Shown here in pieces: positions 26,117 through 34,985 of a DNA stretch of 64,000 nucleotides; positions within the stretch are counted from its first letter, which is position 1, and each line of letters begins with the position of its first letter. The position numbers and the translations under genes are program-made. Under the pieces are notes generated by a model. That model was given only the letters and a program-made list of their open reading frames with translations, did not search any database and had not been told where the DNA came from. This DNA comes from Adhaeribacter aquaticus DSM 16391. GTDB taxonomy: Bacteria; Bacteroidota; Bacteroidia; Cytophagales; Hymenobacteraceae. The DNA lies in the NCBI RefSeq assembly GCF_000473365.1, contig NZ_AXBK01000001.1, forward strand, positions 1-64,000. The letters run 5' to 3'.

Positions 26117-27358
26117 ATGATATCTGAAGAACTTGAACAATATTGTATAAATAAAGAGAATGAACTAGATGAAGTAAAAGATTGCAGAGTTGACGACAAT
26201 CACAAAGCTACTGTTGACTATTTTAGAACCAATGCTGATGTAGATTACTCAAGAGTTTTATATTCTTCTTCATGTCGGAGATTGCAGGGGAAGATGCAAC
26301 TGTTTGTACCAAGGAGCCAAGTATTTTATAGAAACAGATTAACTCACAGTTTTGAGGTTGCACAATTCGCAAAAACAATAAGTAAAAGACTCAAGTTAAA
26401 AGATAATTTAACTGTTCAGACATGCTCACTTGCGCATGATATTGGAAATCCTCCTTTCGGTCATGCAGGAGAGGTCTTTTTAAGCCAGGTTTGTGAAGAA
26501 TATCCATATGAAGGAAATGCTCAAACTTTTAGGATACTTAATAGGATTGAAGAGCGTCATCATGACTTTAATGGTCTCAACCTGACAATTAGGTCAATGC
26601 TAGGTGTAGTTAAGTACTTTAAACCTGAAAGTGAAGTAACTATAGATAAGAATGGTAATTCAAAAAGTGAGATAAATAAAAAGTTTTTATACAATAAAGA
26701 TTATGAATTAGTAAAAAGTTGGCTTGAAAAATTCAAAATCAGTCATAAAACAATTGACTGCGAAATAATGGATTTATCAGATGAAATTACCTATGCAATT
26801 CATGATTTAGAAGATGCTTTAAAATTAAAGTATTTTACAGTAGAAGAACTTTTATACGAATTTTCTATAAGGAAAGAGTATGAAGATGTCGTTGTAGAAT
26901 TATCAGAATTTAATGTACATGCTAGAAGTTTTGCAGAACGAGCTCATGTTCATAAATCTTCTGAAGAATATTCCATGCTTTATAGAAAGGAATTAACATC
27001 ATTATTAGCAAATGCATTTGTAAGAGACATTGATTTGGTTGAAGGCAAGCTAGGCTACAAGAATTTAGGTCTTCTAGTTAGTGGTTTGAAAAAGTTGACT
27101 TTTGAAGCTATAAAAAGACAGTCAGACATAATTGAATATGAACAATTAGGTAAACATGTTTTGACAAAGCTATATGAGGTATATACGGATAAAGAGTACA
27201 ACAAAAATATGGTCTTACTTCCAGCAAACTACAGAATTCCTCAAAACTGGAATAGAAAGGTTCAGGATTATATTGGCGGGATGATGGATATTTATGCTAT
27301 TCAGCAATATGAAAAATATTTTGGTAAGTTAGACAGAGCAGGAATTTATTTTAAATAA
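26117..27358 (+). CDS. dGTPase-like HD-domain deoxynucleotide triphosphohydrolase
   Basis: A 413-residue protein of the Dgt/dNTPase family. HD metal motif: His77 (RLTHSFEVA), His107-Asp108 (SLAHDIGNPPFGHAGE), and a later Asp in DLSDEITYAIHDLEDAL. The N-terminal DYSRVLYSSSCRRLQGKMQLF is the classic family start. The enzyme hydrolyses dNTPs to nucleosides and triphosphate. Bacterial members can act as anti-phage dNTP depletors; the defence role is inferred from its position next to the MmeI-like enzyme. AT-rich codon use contrasts with the preceding gene. Confidence 0.9.
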   Translation: MISEELEQYCINKENELDEVKDCRVDDNHKATVDYFRTNADVDYSRVLYSSSCRRLQGKMQLFVPRSQVFYRNRLTHSFEVAQFAKTISKRLKLKDNLTVQTCSLAHDIGNPPFGHAGEVFLSQVCEEYPYEGNAQTFRILNRIEERHHDFNGLNLTIRSMLGVVKYFKPESEVTIDKNGNSKSEINKKFLYNKDYELVKSWLEKFKISHKTIDCEIMDLSDEITYAIHDLEDALKLKYFTVEELLYEFSIRKEYEDVVVELSEFNVHARSFAERAHVHKSSEEYSMLYRKELTSLLANAFVRDIDLVEGKLGYKNLGLLVSGLKKLTFEAIKRQSDIIEYEQLGKHVLTKLYEVYTDKEYNKNMVLLPANYRIPQNWNRKVQDYIGGMMDIYAIQQYEKYFGKLDRAGIYFK

Positions 27359-27844
27359 AATTGTAAGCAACACCAAATAAAGCAAGGTCGCCAACAACTA
27401 TTTCTTTTTACAATACAAAACTAACCTTTTTGTAATTTCATAATGTGTTACAACCAGCATCAACTTTAATTGAAGTATCATTAGCTTTTAAGTGCTGTTA
27501 TGTAAAATTTTACAAACCTACTACGACCGTTGTTATTTAGCAACTCTAGTTAAGCCTTGGTTTTATGAGCTTAAATTCACTCATAGCACTATTCCCCAAC
27601 GGTACCACCTGGAAGCGTCAAACTATAAATCTTTCTCATTCAATAAGGCTCTAAACCATGCGTACCATTCTTAACGATCCAGCAAGGAACCGAAATATGG
27701 AGCACTTACCTTCGGAGCATCCGTCTTAATAAATTCTATTAGATATATTTTGGCTGAGGTTTAAAGGAACTGAATGTACTAAAAAATAATTATTTAAAGC
27801 TCCTGCCCTTGTTGGCTTCGATTAATGGATTGGTTGCGTGGAAC
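27359..27844. other. Gene-free stretch before the IS element
   Basis: No supported gene. The last bases before the IS belong to a small minus-strand frame that the insertion has split (its other part is at about 29123-29190). Confidence 0.5.
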
Positions 27845-27888
27845 TGTAAGTATCCCTAAAATCGAGACAGTTTAAAAGTAGACAAAAA

Positions 27889-28203
27889 GTGTTTATTTTT
27901 AAACTAGAAAAGATGAAAAAGAGCAGAATTAGTGAAAGTCAGATAGTAAAATCTATCAAAGAAAATGAAGCTGGTCGGAAGACCGAGGACATTTGTCGTG
28001 AGCTGGAAATAAGTCGGGCGACGTTTTACAAATGGAAGAGCCGGTATGGGGGATTAGAAGCCTCGGATGTAAAGCGGCTGAAAGAACTGGAAGAAGAGAA
28101 TGCCCGGCTAAAGAAAATGTTTGCTGATTTAAGCCTGGACCACAGCATTTTGAAAGAGGTTATCACAAAAAAAGGCTGGGGCCCTGGGGGAAAAAGCAAC
28201 TAG
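27889..28203 (+). CDS. IS3 transposase OrfA
   Basis: 104 residues: an N-terminal helix-turn-helix (SESQIVKSIKENEAGRKTEDICRELEISRATFYKWKSRYGG) and a leucine-zipper-like helix (LKELEEENARLKKMFADLSLDHSILKEVI). It binds the IS ends and forms the N-terminus of the OrfAB fusion transposase. A run of seven As at 28167-28173 near its end is the likely -1 ribosomal slippage site joining it to orfB. It is intact. Confidence 0.9.
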   Translation: MFIFKLEKMKKSRISESQIVKSIKENEAGRKTEDICRELEISRATFYKWKSRYGGLEASDVKRLKELEEENARLKKMFADLSLDHSILKEVITKKGWGPGGKSN

Positions 28204-29060
28204 CTGAAGAATTAATTTCGGACTATGGCTTACCTGTTACCAGGGCTTGCGGGTTAAGCAGCCTGGCCCGTTCCCAGTTTTATTATCAGAGCTGTAAAGA
28301 TGATACCGAGGTCATCAGTGCATTACAAGCATTAGCCGATAAGCATCCGGTTTATGGGTTTCGTAAGCTGCTAGCCTACCTGAAAAGGGCAGGCAAGACG
28401 TGGAATCACAAGCGGGTGTACCGGGTTTATAAACTCTTAAAGCTAAACAAAAAGAAAAGGGGGAAAAGAAGATTGCCGGCCCGGGTCAAGCAGCCATTGC
28501 AAGCGCAAGCAGTGCTGAATAGTAGCTGGAGTATGGATTTCATGAGTGACAGCTTAGCTTCGGGTAATAAATTCAGGACACTGAACATTATAGATGATTG
28601 TAATAGAGAAGCATTAGTTATCGAAATTGCCACTTCTATTACAGCTAAAAGAGTGGTACGCACCTTGGAGCAACTAATTGACTGGCGCGGCAAGCCAGCG
28701 ACAATCCGGGTAGATAATGGCCCGGAATTTACCAGTGCTGATTTCAGTAGTTGGTGTAAAAAGGAGGAAATTCAAATACAATATACCCAGCCCGGAAAAC
28801 CGATGCAGAATGGATATATTGAACGCTTTAACGGCAGTTATCGCCGGGAGATACTCGATGCTTATCTGTTTTTTGACCTGGAAGAAGTCCGGCAATTAAC
28901 GGGGCAGTGGGTAGAAGAATATAATACCAGAAGGCCGCATGAAGCATTAGGCAACTTAACTCCCAGCCAATGGCCAGCAAAAAATGAAAGTGGAAATATG
29001 GAAAACTTACCCCGGTACCTTATCCCACCGCCGAAAGTTTACCACATTCCTACTTCCTGA
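28173..29060 (+). CDS. IS3 transposase OrfB (frameshift product region)
   Basis: The frame is open from the A7 slip site to 29060 (about 295 codons); an internal ATG at 28416 is unlikely to be the real start because it removes the HTH_21 part (KHPVYGFRKLLAYLKR). The DDE integrase core is complete: MDFMSD (first Asp), DNGPEF (second Asp) and IERFNGSYRRE (Glu), followed by the EEYNTRRPHEALGNLTPSQW ending. It is translated with OrfA by -1 frameshift to give active transposase. Confidence 0.88.
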   Translation, partial: RLGPWGKKQLAEELISDYGLPVTRACGLSSLARSQFYYQSCKDDTEVISALQALADKHPVYGFRKLLAYLKRAGKTWNHKRVYRVYKLLKLNKKKRGKRRLPARVKQPLQAQAVLNSSWSMDFMSDSLASGNKFRTLNIIDDCNREALVIEIATSITAKRVVRTLEQLIDWRGKPATIRVDNGPEFTSADFSSWCKKEEIQIQYTQPGKPMQNGYIERFNGSYRREILDAYLFFDLEEVRQLTGQWVEEYNTRRPHEALGNLTPSQWPAKNESGNMENLPRYLIPPPKVYHIPTS

Positions 29061-29122
29061 TTATAGTAGTAGTTAAGATAGAAAAGTCTACTTTAGGCTG
29101 TCCGAAAAAGGGGGTACTTACA

Positions 29123-29418
29123 GAACAGCTTTATTCTTTTCCGGCATCTCCAATACTTTAATAGCATACTTTAGGGCATGTTGCACCATTTCCTTATTTT
29201 ACCACTACATACGGCACTTTCTCTATAAACCGAGCCACCTCCAGCAGCCCTCCCTTACTGCTGGTTTAATATGATTTTCAACTCCTGGCTAACAATTACT
29301 GATGCCCATATAAAAGTTGATTTGATTTCCGCTACCTCCGATTTACATACAAGGTTCGGGGTTTTGCATACAATCGCCCGTACCGGTTCCGGTAATTTTG
29401 GGTTATAAGATTAACGCT
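29123..29418. other. Intergenic region after the IS element
   Basis: The first ~70 bp hold the start of a small minus-strand frame (MVQHALKYAIKVLEMPEKN) that continues past the IS as AVPRNQSINRSQQGQEL to a stop near 27797 when one GAAC copy is counted. The rest shows no gene. An AT-poor segment before 29419 contains the reductase leader. Confidence 0.4.
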
Positions 29419-30423
29419 ATGAAAATAAAGAAAATAAAACTGGGTAGTCAGGGATTGACGGTGCCAGTTATTGGTTTAGGTTGTATGGGCATGACGGGCT
29501 TTGAAGACGGCAATATTTATGGTTCAGCAGATGAACAGGAGGCGATTGCTACCATTCACAGGTCGCTCGAATTAGGCGGCAATTTTCTGGACACCGCCGA
29601 TCTCTATGGCCCGTTAAAAAATGAGCAGCTCATTGCCAAAGCAGTTAAAGGCAACCGGAACAGTTATCTGATTGCGACTAAATTTGGCTGGGAAATAGAT
29701 GATAACGACCGCGTCACCTGGGCTATTAATGGTAAAAAAGACTATGTAAAAAAAGCCCTGGAGCGTTCCCTTAAAAACCTTAATACCGATTACGTAGATT
29801 TATATTATATGCACCGCCTCGATAAGACCACGCCTATCGAAGAAACGGTACAAGCCATGAGCGATTTGGTAAAAGAAGGCAAAGTAGGTTATATCGGGTT
29901 ATCAGAGGTGTCGTCTGAAACCGTAAAAAGAGCTCATGCGGTTCACCCAATTACGGCCGTGCAAAGCGAATATTCTTTGTTTGAGCGTACCGTGGAGGAA
30001 CGTGGCGTTTTGCAGACCTTACAGGAACTTGGTATTGGTTTCGTAGCTTATTCGCCCTTGGGTCGGGGCTTTCTATCCGGACAAATCCGCAGCATCGGTG
30101 ATTTGCCGGAAAATGATTTCCGCAGGGGGATTCCCCGTTTCCAGGAAGATCATTTCTATAAAAACCTGGAGTTGGTAAACGCCCTGGAAGCCATGGCCAC
30201 CGAAAAGCAAGTAACCTCTTCGCAGCTAGCATTAGCTTGGGTCATGAGCAAAGGGTTCGTTCCCATTCCGGGCACCAAACGGCGCAAGTACCTCGAGGAG
30301 AACCTAGCAGCTACCACCATTCAATTAAGCGAAGTTGATTTAGCTAAGTTGGAAAGCATCGTACCTTTGGGTACCGATACCGGTAAACCGTACGACGAAT
30401 TCAGCATGGGGCTGATTGATTAA
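29419..30423 (+). CDS. Aldo/keto reductase
   Basis: A 334-residue (beta/alpha)8 NADP(H)-dependent oxidoreductase from the ATG at 29419; a TTG at 29398 adds a 7-residue leader not typical of the family. Catalytic and signature segments are present: GLGCMGMTGFEDG, FLDTADLYGPLKNEQLIAKAV (Asp/Tyr), DLYYMHRLDK (His), and the cofactor-binding AWVMSKGFVPIPGTKRRKYLEEN. The form resembles the AKR13-like group that reduces aldehydes and other carbonyls. It is followed 68 bp later by an AraC regulator on the same strand. Substrate unknown. Confidence 0.9.
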   Translation: MKIKKIKLGSQGLTVPVIGLGCMGMTGFEDGNIYGSADEQEAIATIHRSLELGGNFLDTADLYGPLKNEQLIAKAVKGNRNSYLIATKFGWEIDDNDRVTWAINGKKDYVKKALERSLKNLNTDYVDLYYMHRLDKTTPIEETVQAMSDLVKEGKVGYIGLSEVSSETVKRAHAVHPITAVQSEYSLFERTVEERGVLQTLQELGIGFVAYSPLGRGFLSGQIRSIGDLPENDFRRGIPRFQEDHFYKNLELVNALEAMATEKQVTSSQLALAWVMSKGFVPIPGTKRRKYLEENLAATTIQLSEVDLAKLESIVPLGTDTGKPYDEFSMGLID

Positions 30424-30491
30424 ATTATTTCCTGGCGGCGGTATGGTTCCCCTGTACCGCCGTTTTAAATTTTTACGGTCTAACTTGTATT

Positions 30492-31388
30492 ATGAATGCC
30501 ATTAACTCTATTTCGGAATTTCATCGGTTGTTGTCGTTACCGGCACCGCGGCACCCCTTGGTAAGTGTTATTAACCTAACTGAAAGTACTTTCCTGGAAG
30601 ACGAGGTATGGAAGGGTTTTGTAAACCAGTTTTACTGCGTGGCCTTAAAACGGGAGGCGAAGGGTAAAATAAAATACGGGCAGCAGCACTATGATTACGA
30701 TAAGGGCGTACTCAGCTTTACGGCCCCTAATCAGGTGCAATCATTAGATTTGCAAAATATGGAATGCGGCTCGGGTTACCTGCTCATCTTCCATCCGGAT
30801 TTCCTGTTGAAGCATTCCTTGGCCAACACCATTCACCAATATGGCTTTTTTTCTTACGCGGTAAACGAGGCCCTGCACCTTTCCGAAGCCGAAGAAGAAG
30901 ACCTAATTACCATTTTACTAAAGATAAACCAGGAATGTGCGCACATCGATAGGCATACCCAGGATATTATTCTATCCCAGATAGATTTGCTGCTCAACTA
31001 CGGCAAGCGGTTTTACGAACGCCAGTTTATTACCCGTAAAAACAACAACCACCAGCTCCTTACGAAATTAGAGAATCTGCTTAACCAATATTTTTCTGCC
31101 AGTAGCCCTGCAGAAAAAGGATTGTTAACCGTCCAGTATGTGGCCGAGCAAATGAACCTTTCGCCTAATTACCTGAGCGATATGTTGCGGGTGCATACCG
31201 GGCAAAACACGCAACAACATATTCACGAGAAATTAATCCAGCAAGCAAAAGAAAGGTTATCTACGACAACCTTGTCCGTTAGAGAAATTGCCTATGGCTT
31301 AGGTTTCGAATATGCCCAATCGTTTAGTACCCTTTTTAAGAGGAAGACCAACATGTCCCCTCTGGAGTTTCGGCAGACGTTTAATTGA
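30492..31388 (+). CDS. AraC family transcriptional regulator
   Basis: A 298-residue regulator: N-terminal cupin-like sensing domain (about 1-180; GQQHYDYDKGVLSFTAPNQVQSLD) and C-terminal double HTH (VAEQMNLSPNYLSDMLRVHTGQNTQQHIHEKLI and IAYGLGFEYAQSFSTLFKRKTNMSPLEFRQ). This architecture often sits beside an aldo/keto reductase and controls it in Bacteroidota. Gene order and spacing (68 bp, same strand) support that here. Ligand unknown. Confidence 0.88.
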   Translation: MNAINSISEFHRLLSLPAPRHPLVSVINLTESTFLEDEVWKGFVNQFYCVALKREAKGKIKYGQQHYDYDKGVLSFTAPNQVQSLDLQNMECGSGYLLIFHPDFLLKHSLANTIHQYGFFSYAVNEALHLSEAEEEDLITILLKINQECAHIDRHTQDIILSQIDLLLNYGKRFYERQFITRKNNNHQLLTKLENLLNQYFSASSPAEKGLLTVQYVAEQMNLSPNYLSDMLRVHTGQNTQQHIHEKLIQQAKERLSTTTLSVREIAYGLGFEYAQSFSTLFKRKTNMSPLEFRQTFN

Positions 31389-31484
31389 AGACTTATCTGG
31401 GATACAGGAGAAAACGATGAATATATTAAGATTCTCAGGCTGACACAGGCCTGCCCAAAAGTCCTCATGCTGCGGCAATCAAGG

Positions 31485-32759
31485 TTAGATCTGGATAGTG
31501 AGGATATCTAGTAACCGGGTAGTATAGCAGGGCGAGAGATAATCCCGGTTCAGGTTCCATGTTTTCTTTTGCTGCGTTCCCTGGCAAGCCACCTTCACCG
31601 TATCTTTTCCAAATTTCGCCGTCAGATCATCCAGGAACTGCATCAGCGATTGCTGCTTGCCATGATCCGTAGAGTCTAAAAGGTTTAACTGGACATTCGT
31701 ATCGGGAATGAGATCCATTACTATTACGCCTGTTTTCTTGTACTGGTACCCGGGTTTGTAAATGCTTTCCAGGGCCAGCTTCGTATAGCGGATTAGTTCC
31801 AGATCGCTGTTGGTAGCCGTAGGCAGCACGATCTTCCGGGAGTTCGTGTATTGCGGGGTATCGGCAAAACGATTGGTCATCACAAACACCATTATTTCCT
31901 TGGCGCAGCTCTTTTGCTTCCGTAATTTAAACGCACACTTAGCCGCATAGCTGCTGGCGGCTTCCAGCAACTCCTCGAAACTTTCTACTGGTTTGCCAAA
32001 ACTACGACTGGTGCAGATATTCTGTTTTAGGGCCGGGTTTATCTCCAGGTCCGAGCAGGGTTCTCCCCGCAGTTCCTTGACCGTTCGGAGCATCACCACG
32101 CTGCAATGCTTTTTAATCCAGGCATCCGTCGTATGCTTGAGCTTATAAGCCGTGGTAATGCCGTAGGTGCTCAGAAACTTGGCGTATTGCCGGCCTACTC
32201 CCCAAACATCCTCAATAGCGGTACGTTTCAATCCTTCCTCAATATGATAAGGATCTGTCAGGATTAAGCATCCGTCTGCTTTTTTGGATTTCTTGGCTAG
32301 CCGGTTCGCTATTTTTGCTAAGGTCTTGGTAGGTGCTACCCCAACACAAACCGGTAAGCCCAGGTTCTGGTAAACCGTATCTTTGATATGGCGAGCATAA
32401 ACCTCCAGGTCGAGGAATTTGAACTCACCTAAATCCAAAAAGGATTCATCTACTGAGTGGACTTCTACATGCGGCGTAAAGGTGCGCAGCGTATCGACTA
32501 CTCTAGTGCTCATATCTCCATAGAGTTCATAGTTGCTGCTAAAATAATGAATATTGTGCTGCTGAATTACCTCCCTGATCAAAAAGAAAGGATCCCCCAT
32601 TTTGATGCCGAGGTCCTTGGCTTCCTGGGAGCGGGCAATCACGCAGCCATCATTGTTGGACAGGACCACCACGGGTTTGCCATTAAGCCCTGGTCGGAAT
32701 AAGCGTTCACAGGAGGCGTAGAAGTTGTTGCAGTCTACTAAGGCAAATAAGCTGGTCAT
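31485..32759 (-). CDS. umuC: Y-family translesion DNA polymerase UmuC
   Basis: A 424-residue Y-family polymerase. Catalytic acids: Asp9 in FALVDCNNFYASCER and Asp104/Glu105 in SVDESFLDL. The finger motif LSNNDGCVIARSQEAKDLGI and little-finger region are intact. It copies past damaged bases when activated by UmuD'. The umuD gene lies upstream with only 4 bp between, so they are translated together. A decayed copy of its C-terminus lies at 62628-62912. Confidence 0.92.
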   Translation of the reverse strand: MTSLFALVDCNNFYASCERLFRPGLNGKPVVVLSNNDGCVIARSQEAKDLGIKMGDPFFLIREVIQQHNIHYFSSNYELYGDMSTRVVDTLRTFTPHVEVHSVDESFLDLGEFKFLDLEVYARHIKDTVYQNLGLPVCVGVAPTKTLAKIANRLAKKSKKADGCLILTDPYHIEEGLKRTAIEDVWGVGRQYAKFLSTYGITTAYKLKHTTDAWIKKHCSVVMLRTVKELRGEPCSDLEINPALKQNICTSRSFGKPVESFEELLEAASSYAAKCAFKLRKQKSCAKEIMVFVMTNRFADTPQYTNSRKIVLPTATNSDLELIRYTKLALESIYKPGYQYKKTGVIVMDLIPDTNVQLNLLDSTDHGKQQSLMQFLDDLTAKFGKDTVKVACQGTQQKKTWNLNRDYLSPCYTTRLLDILTIQI

Positions 32760-32763
32760 GTCC

Positions 32764-33219
32764 TTATAACTTATGCAACACCGTTACTACTTTGCCCCAC
32801 ACCTGGAAGTTCATTTCTTCGGTAATCTCCAATGCCTGGTATTTCCGGTTCTCCGGTACCAGCAGAATTGACTTGCCTTTCAGGAAGAGCCGCTTAACGG
32901 TAAACTCGTTGTTTATCACCGCTACAATAATATCTCCTGAGGTTGGTTTGAGGGAGCGATCCACTGCCAGAATAGAGCCGTCTACAATATGAGCGTCCTG
33001 CATGCTGTCGCCGTGTACCCGCACAAAGAAGGTGCTGGTAGGATTATCCGTAACGAATTCCGAAATGTTAACCCGCAGTTCTACGTAGTCTTCAGCCGGG
33101 CTGGGAAAACCCGCCGAGATATGAGAGGCATAAACGGGTAGGTAGAGTGATTGGTCTAATTCTACCGTCAGCAGCTCCACATAAGAAGCATCGGGTAACA
33201 GTAATGGAACGTTTTTCAT
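32764..33219 (-). CDS. umuD: UmuD/LexA-like S24 peptidase, SOS mutagenesis accessory
   Basis: A 151-residue S24 family protein with no DNA-binding domain. Self-cleavage site Ala36-Gly37 (ISAGFPSPAEDY), catalytic Ser72 (HGDSMQDA) and Lys109 (NEFTVKRL). After RecA-stimulated cleavage UmuD' joins UmuC as the translesion polymerase. First gene of the umuDC operon; UmuDC on plasmids is common and raises mutation rate under DNA damage. No typical LexA box could be picked out by eye in the AT-rich leader (33220-33440). Confidence 0.9.
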   Translation of the reverse strand: MKNVPLLLPDASYVELLTVELDQSLYLPVYASHISAGFPSPAEDYVELRVNISEFVTDNPTSTFFVRVHGDSMQDAHIVDGSILAVDRSLKPTSGDIIVAVINNEFTVKRLFLKGKSILLVPENRKYQALEITEEMNFQVWGKVVTVLHKL

Positions 33220-33448
33220 AGTGCGTATGCTAAAATATTTAGCAAATACGTGATAAAAACATTTGGGTACAACGTTAATAACTACTATTTGTGCACATAG
33301 TTGCTAACAATAATAGTTTTACTAAAATACAAAGCACCTTCGGGTAGAAGCAGACTCGATGTATATGGTAAAAAAAGGTTTTACTGTTATGGACAGAAAA
33401 CCTTAAAAAGAACCAAGGAAGAATAGTACTAAGGATTAAAATATTGCT

Positions 33449-33907
33449 TTACAATAAACCCTGCTCCGCAAAGCTAAAGAAGGAATCATAGGGAGTAACA
33501 ATGACATGATCCAGTACTTTAATATTAAATAACTCAGCAGCTTTTCTCAATTGTTCCGTTAGCTTCTTATCGGCTTCAGAAGGAGCAAGTGTTCCGGAGG
33601 GATGGTTATGGGAAATAATGATGCCGGTACTTAAACCTTATAAAGCTACTGCCAGAATCAACCGGATGTCTACTACGGCTGCTGTCATTCCCCCGCTAAA
33701 ACCTTTGTAAACCCCTAGTACCTGGTTGGCATTGTTCAGGTAAAGTACCAGCATCTCCTCCCGGATAGCTAAATAATCTAGATCATAATGATCCATGAGA
33801 ACCTGATAGGCACCTTCTGCCGAGGTAACAGCTGGTTTGTTTATCCGCTTTAGTTTTGATTTATATTGCAGGCGGATTTCCCGCACCGTATTGTTTTTCT
33901 TTTCCAT
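33449..33907 (-). pseudogene. JAB/RadC-like (MPN) domain gene with in-frame TAA
   Basis: The frame from the ATG at 33907 reads MEKKNNTVREIRLQYKSKLK and on to a complete-looking RadC-type JAB domain: EEMLVLYLNNANQVLGVYKG, then SGGMTAAVVDIRLILAVAL, then TAA at 33638-33640 (codon 90). It continues in the same frame as GLSTGIIISHNHPSGTLAPS with the HNHPSG metal-binding motif, and ends EQGLL at 33449. Total length of 152 residues matches the family, where Lys or Glu stands at the stop position. RadC-like proteins on plasmids probably act on DNA intermediates. A single nonsense change appears to have disabled it, unless read through. Confidence 0.75.
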
Positions 33908-33932
33908 TTTGATGATTCTATTTAAATAAAAA

Positions 33933-33959
33933 TGCCCATCCTGCTTTTAAGAGGATGGG
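33933..33959 (-). terminator. Terminator downstream of the DUF3871/AAA operon
   Basis: GCCCATCCT and AGGATGGGC form a 9-bp perfect stem with a 9-base loop. On the minus strand a T-rich stretch follows (ATTTTTATTT). It lies 25 bp after the DUF3871 stop. Confidence 0.75.
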
Positions 33960-33983
33960 CAATGAGTAATGATTTGAATTGTT

Positions 33984-34985
33984 TTAATTAAGAAACCAGC
34001 TGGTTTTTCCTCCGTCCAGAGCCAGCTGTACCTGGGTTGCAAAATCTAGTGCATTCACAGATCGATCCAGGAACTGGTCAATGTAAGTAGACTTATTGGC
34101 TCCGGTAAACAAGTTGTATAAGCGCCACAGATTAATGTTTCCATCTTCCTGCCGGCAGAAACTTACATCTTTGTAGTAGTCCTGGCAAACCGAGTTAAGT
34201 TGGGAATCCCCATAAAGCAAAGTAGGGATATGCTTCTTCTCTTCGGACGGCAAATAGTTGTACATCCGGCAACGTCCCAACAGATGCGCAAACTGCTGCT
34301 CGGTTATGGAATGCTCTGTGAGCTGCTGCATTTGCCTTAAGTGTTGGTGCTGGTCATAGCCATCGAGTAAACGATAGATGGCAGTACTAAGCTGATTTAA
34401 ATCGGTCACCTTTAAATCTGTCATTAACCCATCCGTACGTACACAAAGATTGGTACACACCAGGTTCTTAAAGCCAATAAAAAGCTTGAAGTGCTCCATG
34501 GCTCCTTTCTTGTTATAGAGGTTATCTTGGTTATAAGCTTTCACCCCACCTACCATTAGCGTAAGGGTATTCCCATCTATATCATCCATGATGGTAGGTA
34601 TCTCGATGCAGAACATCATGCGTTCATAGTAGATCGTCTTTTCCCAATCTTCTAACTGGTTAGCCGGTTTATTCCTGGCATCCGGAACCCGGCCTTTGAT
34701 CGGGTGGCTTACCCTGATCTGAGGTTGTAAGATTAGCTCTCCCCGGAATAGATCCGTTACCGCTTCTTGGGTAGCCAGGATGAAATCAGACTGGCTGATC
34801 AGTGGTTCATTGTCTTTAACAAAGACGGGAATGATATGCTCCTGCCTGATCTCAGGGAAAGACATAGCAGTAGTGTTGGCCTCTATAAAAGCACGAGAGC
34901 TGGATTGTCCGTCCAGCTCTTTAGTGTTATTTGATAATGCAGTTCTGTTTTGATTAACAGGATTAAGCGTTAGTAGTGTTTCCAT
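33984..34985 (-). CDS. DUF3871 family plasmid protein
   Basis: A 333-residue protein recognised as DUF3871, a family found mainly on Bacteroidota plasmids and conjugative elements. Distinct blocks: an early KDNEPLISQSDFILATQEAV, a middle LEDWEKTIYYERMMFCIEIP, and GGVKAYNQDNLYNKKGAMEHFKLFIGFKNLVCTNLCV. It overlaps the AAA ATPase by 23 bp, so the two are translationally coupled. Role unknown; a part in DNA maintenance or recombination is inferred from the ATPase partner. Confidence 0.8.
   Translation of the reverse strand: METLLTLNPVNQNRTALSNNTKELDGQSSSRAFIEANTTAMSFPEIRQEHIIPVFVKDNEPLISQSDFILATQEAVTDLFRGELILQPQIRVSHPIKGRVPDARNKPANQLEDWEKTIYYERMMFCIEIPTIMDDIDGNTLTLMVGGVKAYNQDNLYNKKGAMEHFKLFIGFKNLVCTNLCVRTDGLMTDLKVTDLNQLSTAIYRLLDGYDQHQHLRQMQQLTEHSITEQQFAHLLGRCRMYNYLPSEEKKHIPTLLYGDSQLNSVCQDYYKDVSFCRQEDGNINLWRLYNLFTGANKSTYIDQFLDRSVNALDFATQVQLALDGGKTSWFLN

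Larger units (their letters stand above)
27845..29122 (+). mobile_element. Intact IS3-family element with 4-bp target duplication
   Basis: 1278 bp. The ends are inverted: left TGTAAGTATCCC... and right (reverse complement) TGTAAGTACCCC..., and both continue with CG, ACAG, TAAA and GTAGAC blocks about 35 bp inside. The flanks are GAAC on both sides (27841-27844 and 29123-29126), a 4-bp target-site duplication as in the IS407 group of IS3. It carries orfA and orfB in the usual -1 frameshift arrangement. Clean ends and duplication suggest recent insertion. Confidence 0.9.

Noticed and set aside
27492..27674. A 60-residue plus-strand frame before the IS element
   Set aside because: No motif or composition bias; likely chance.
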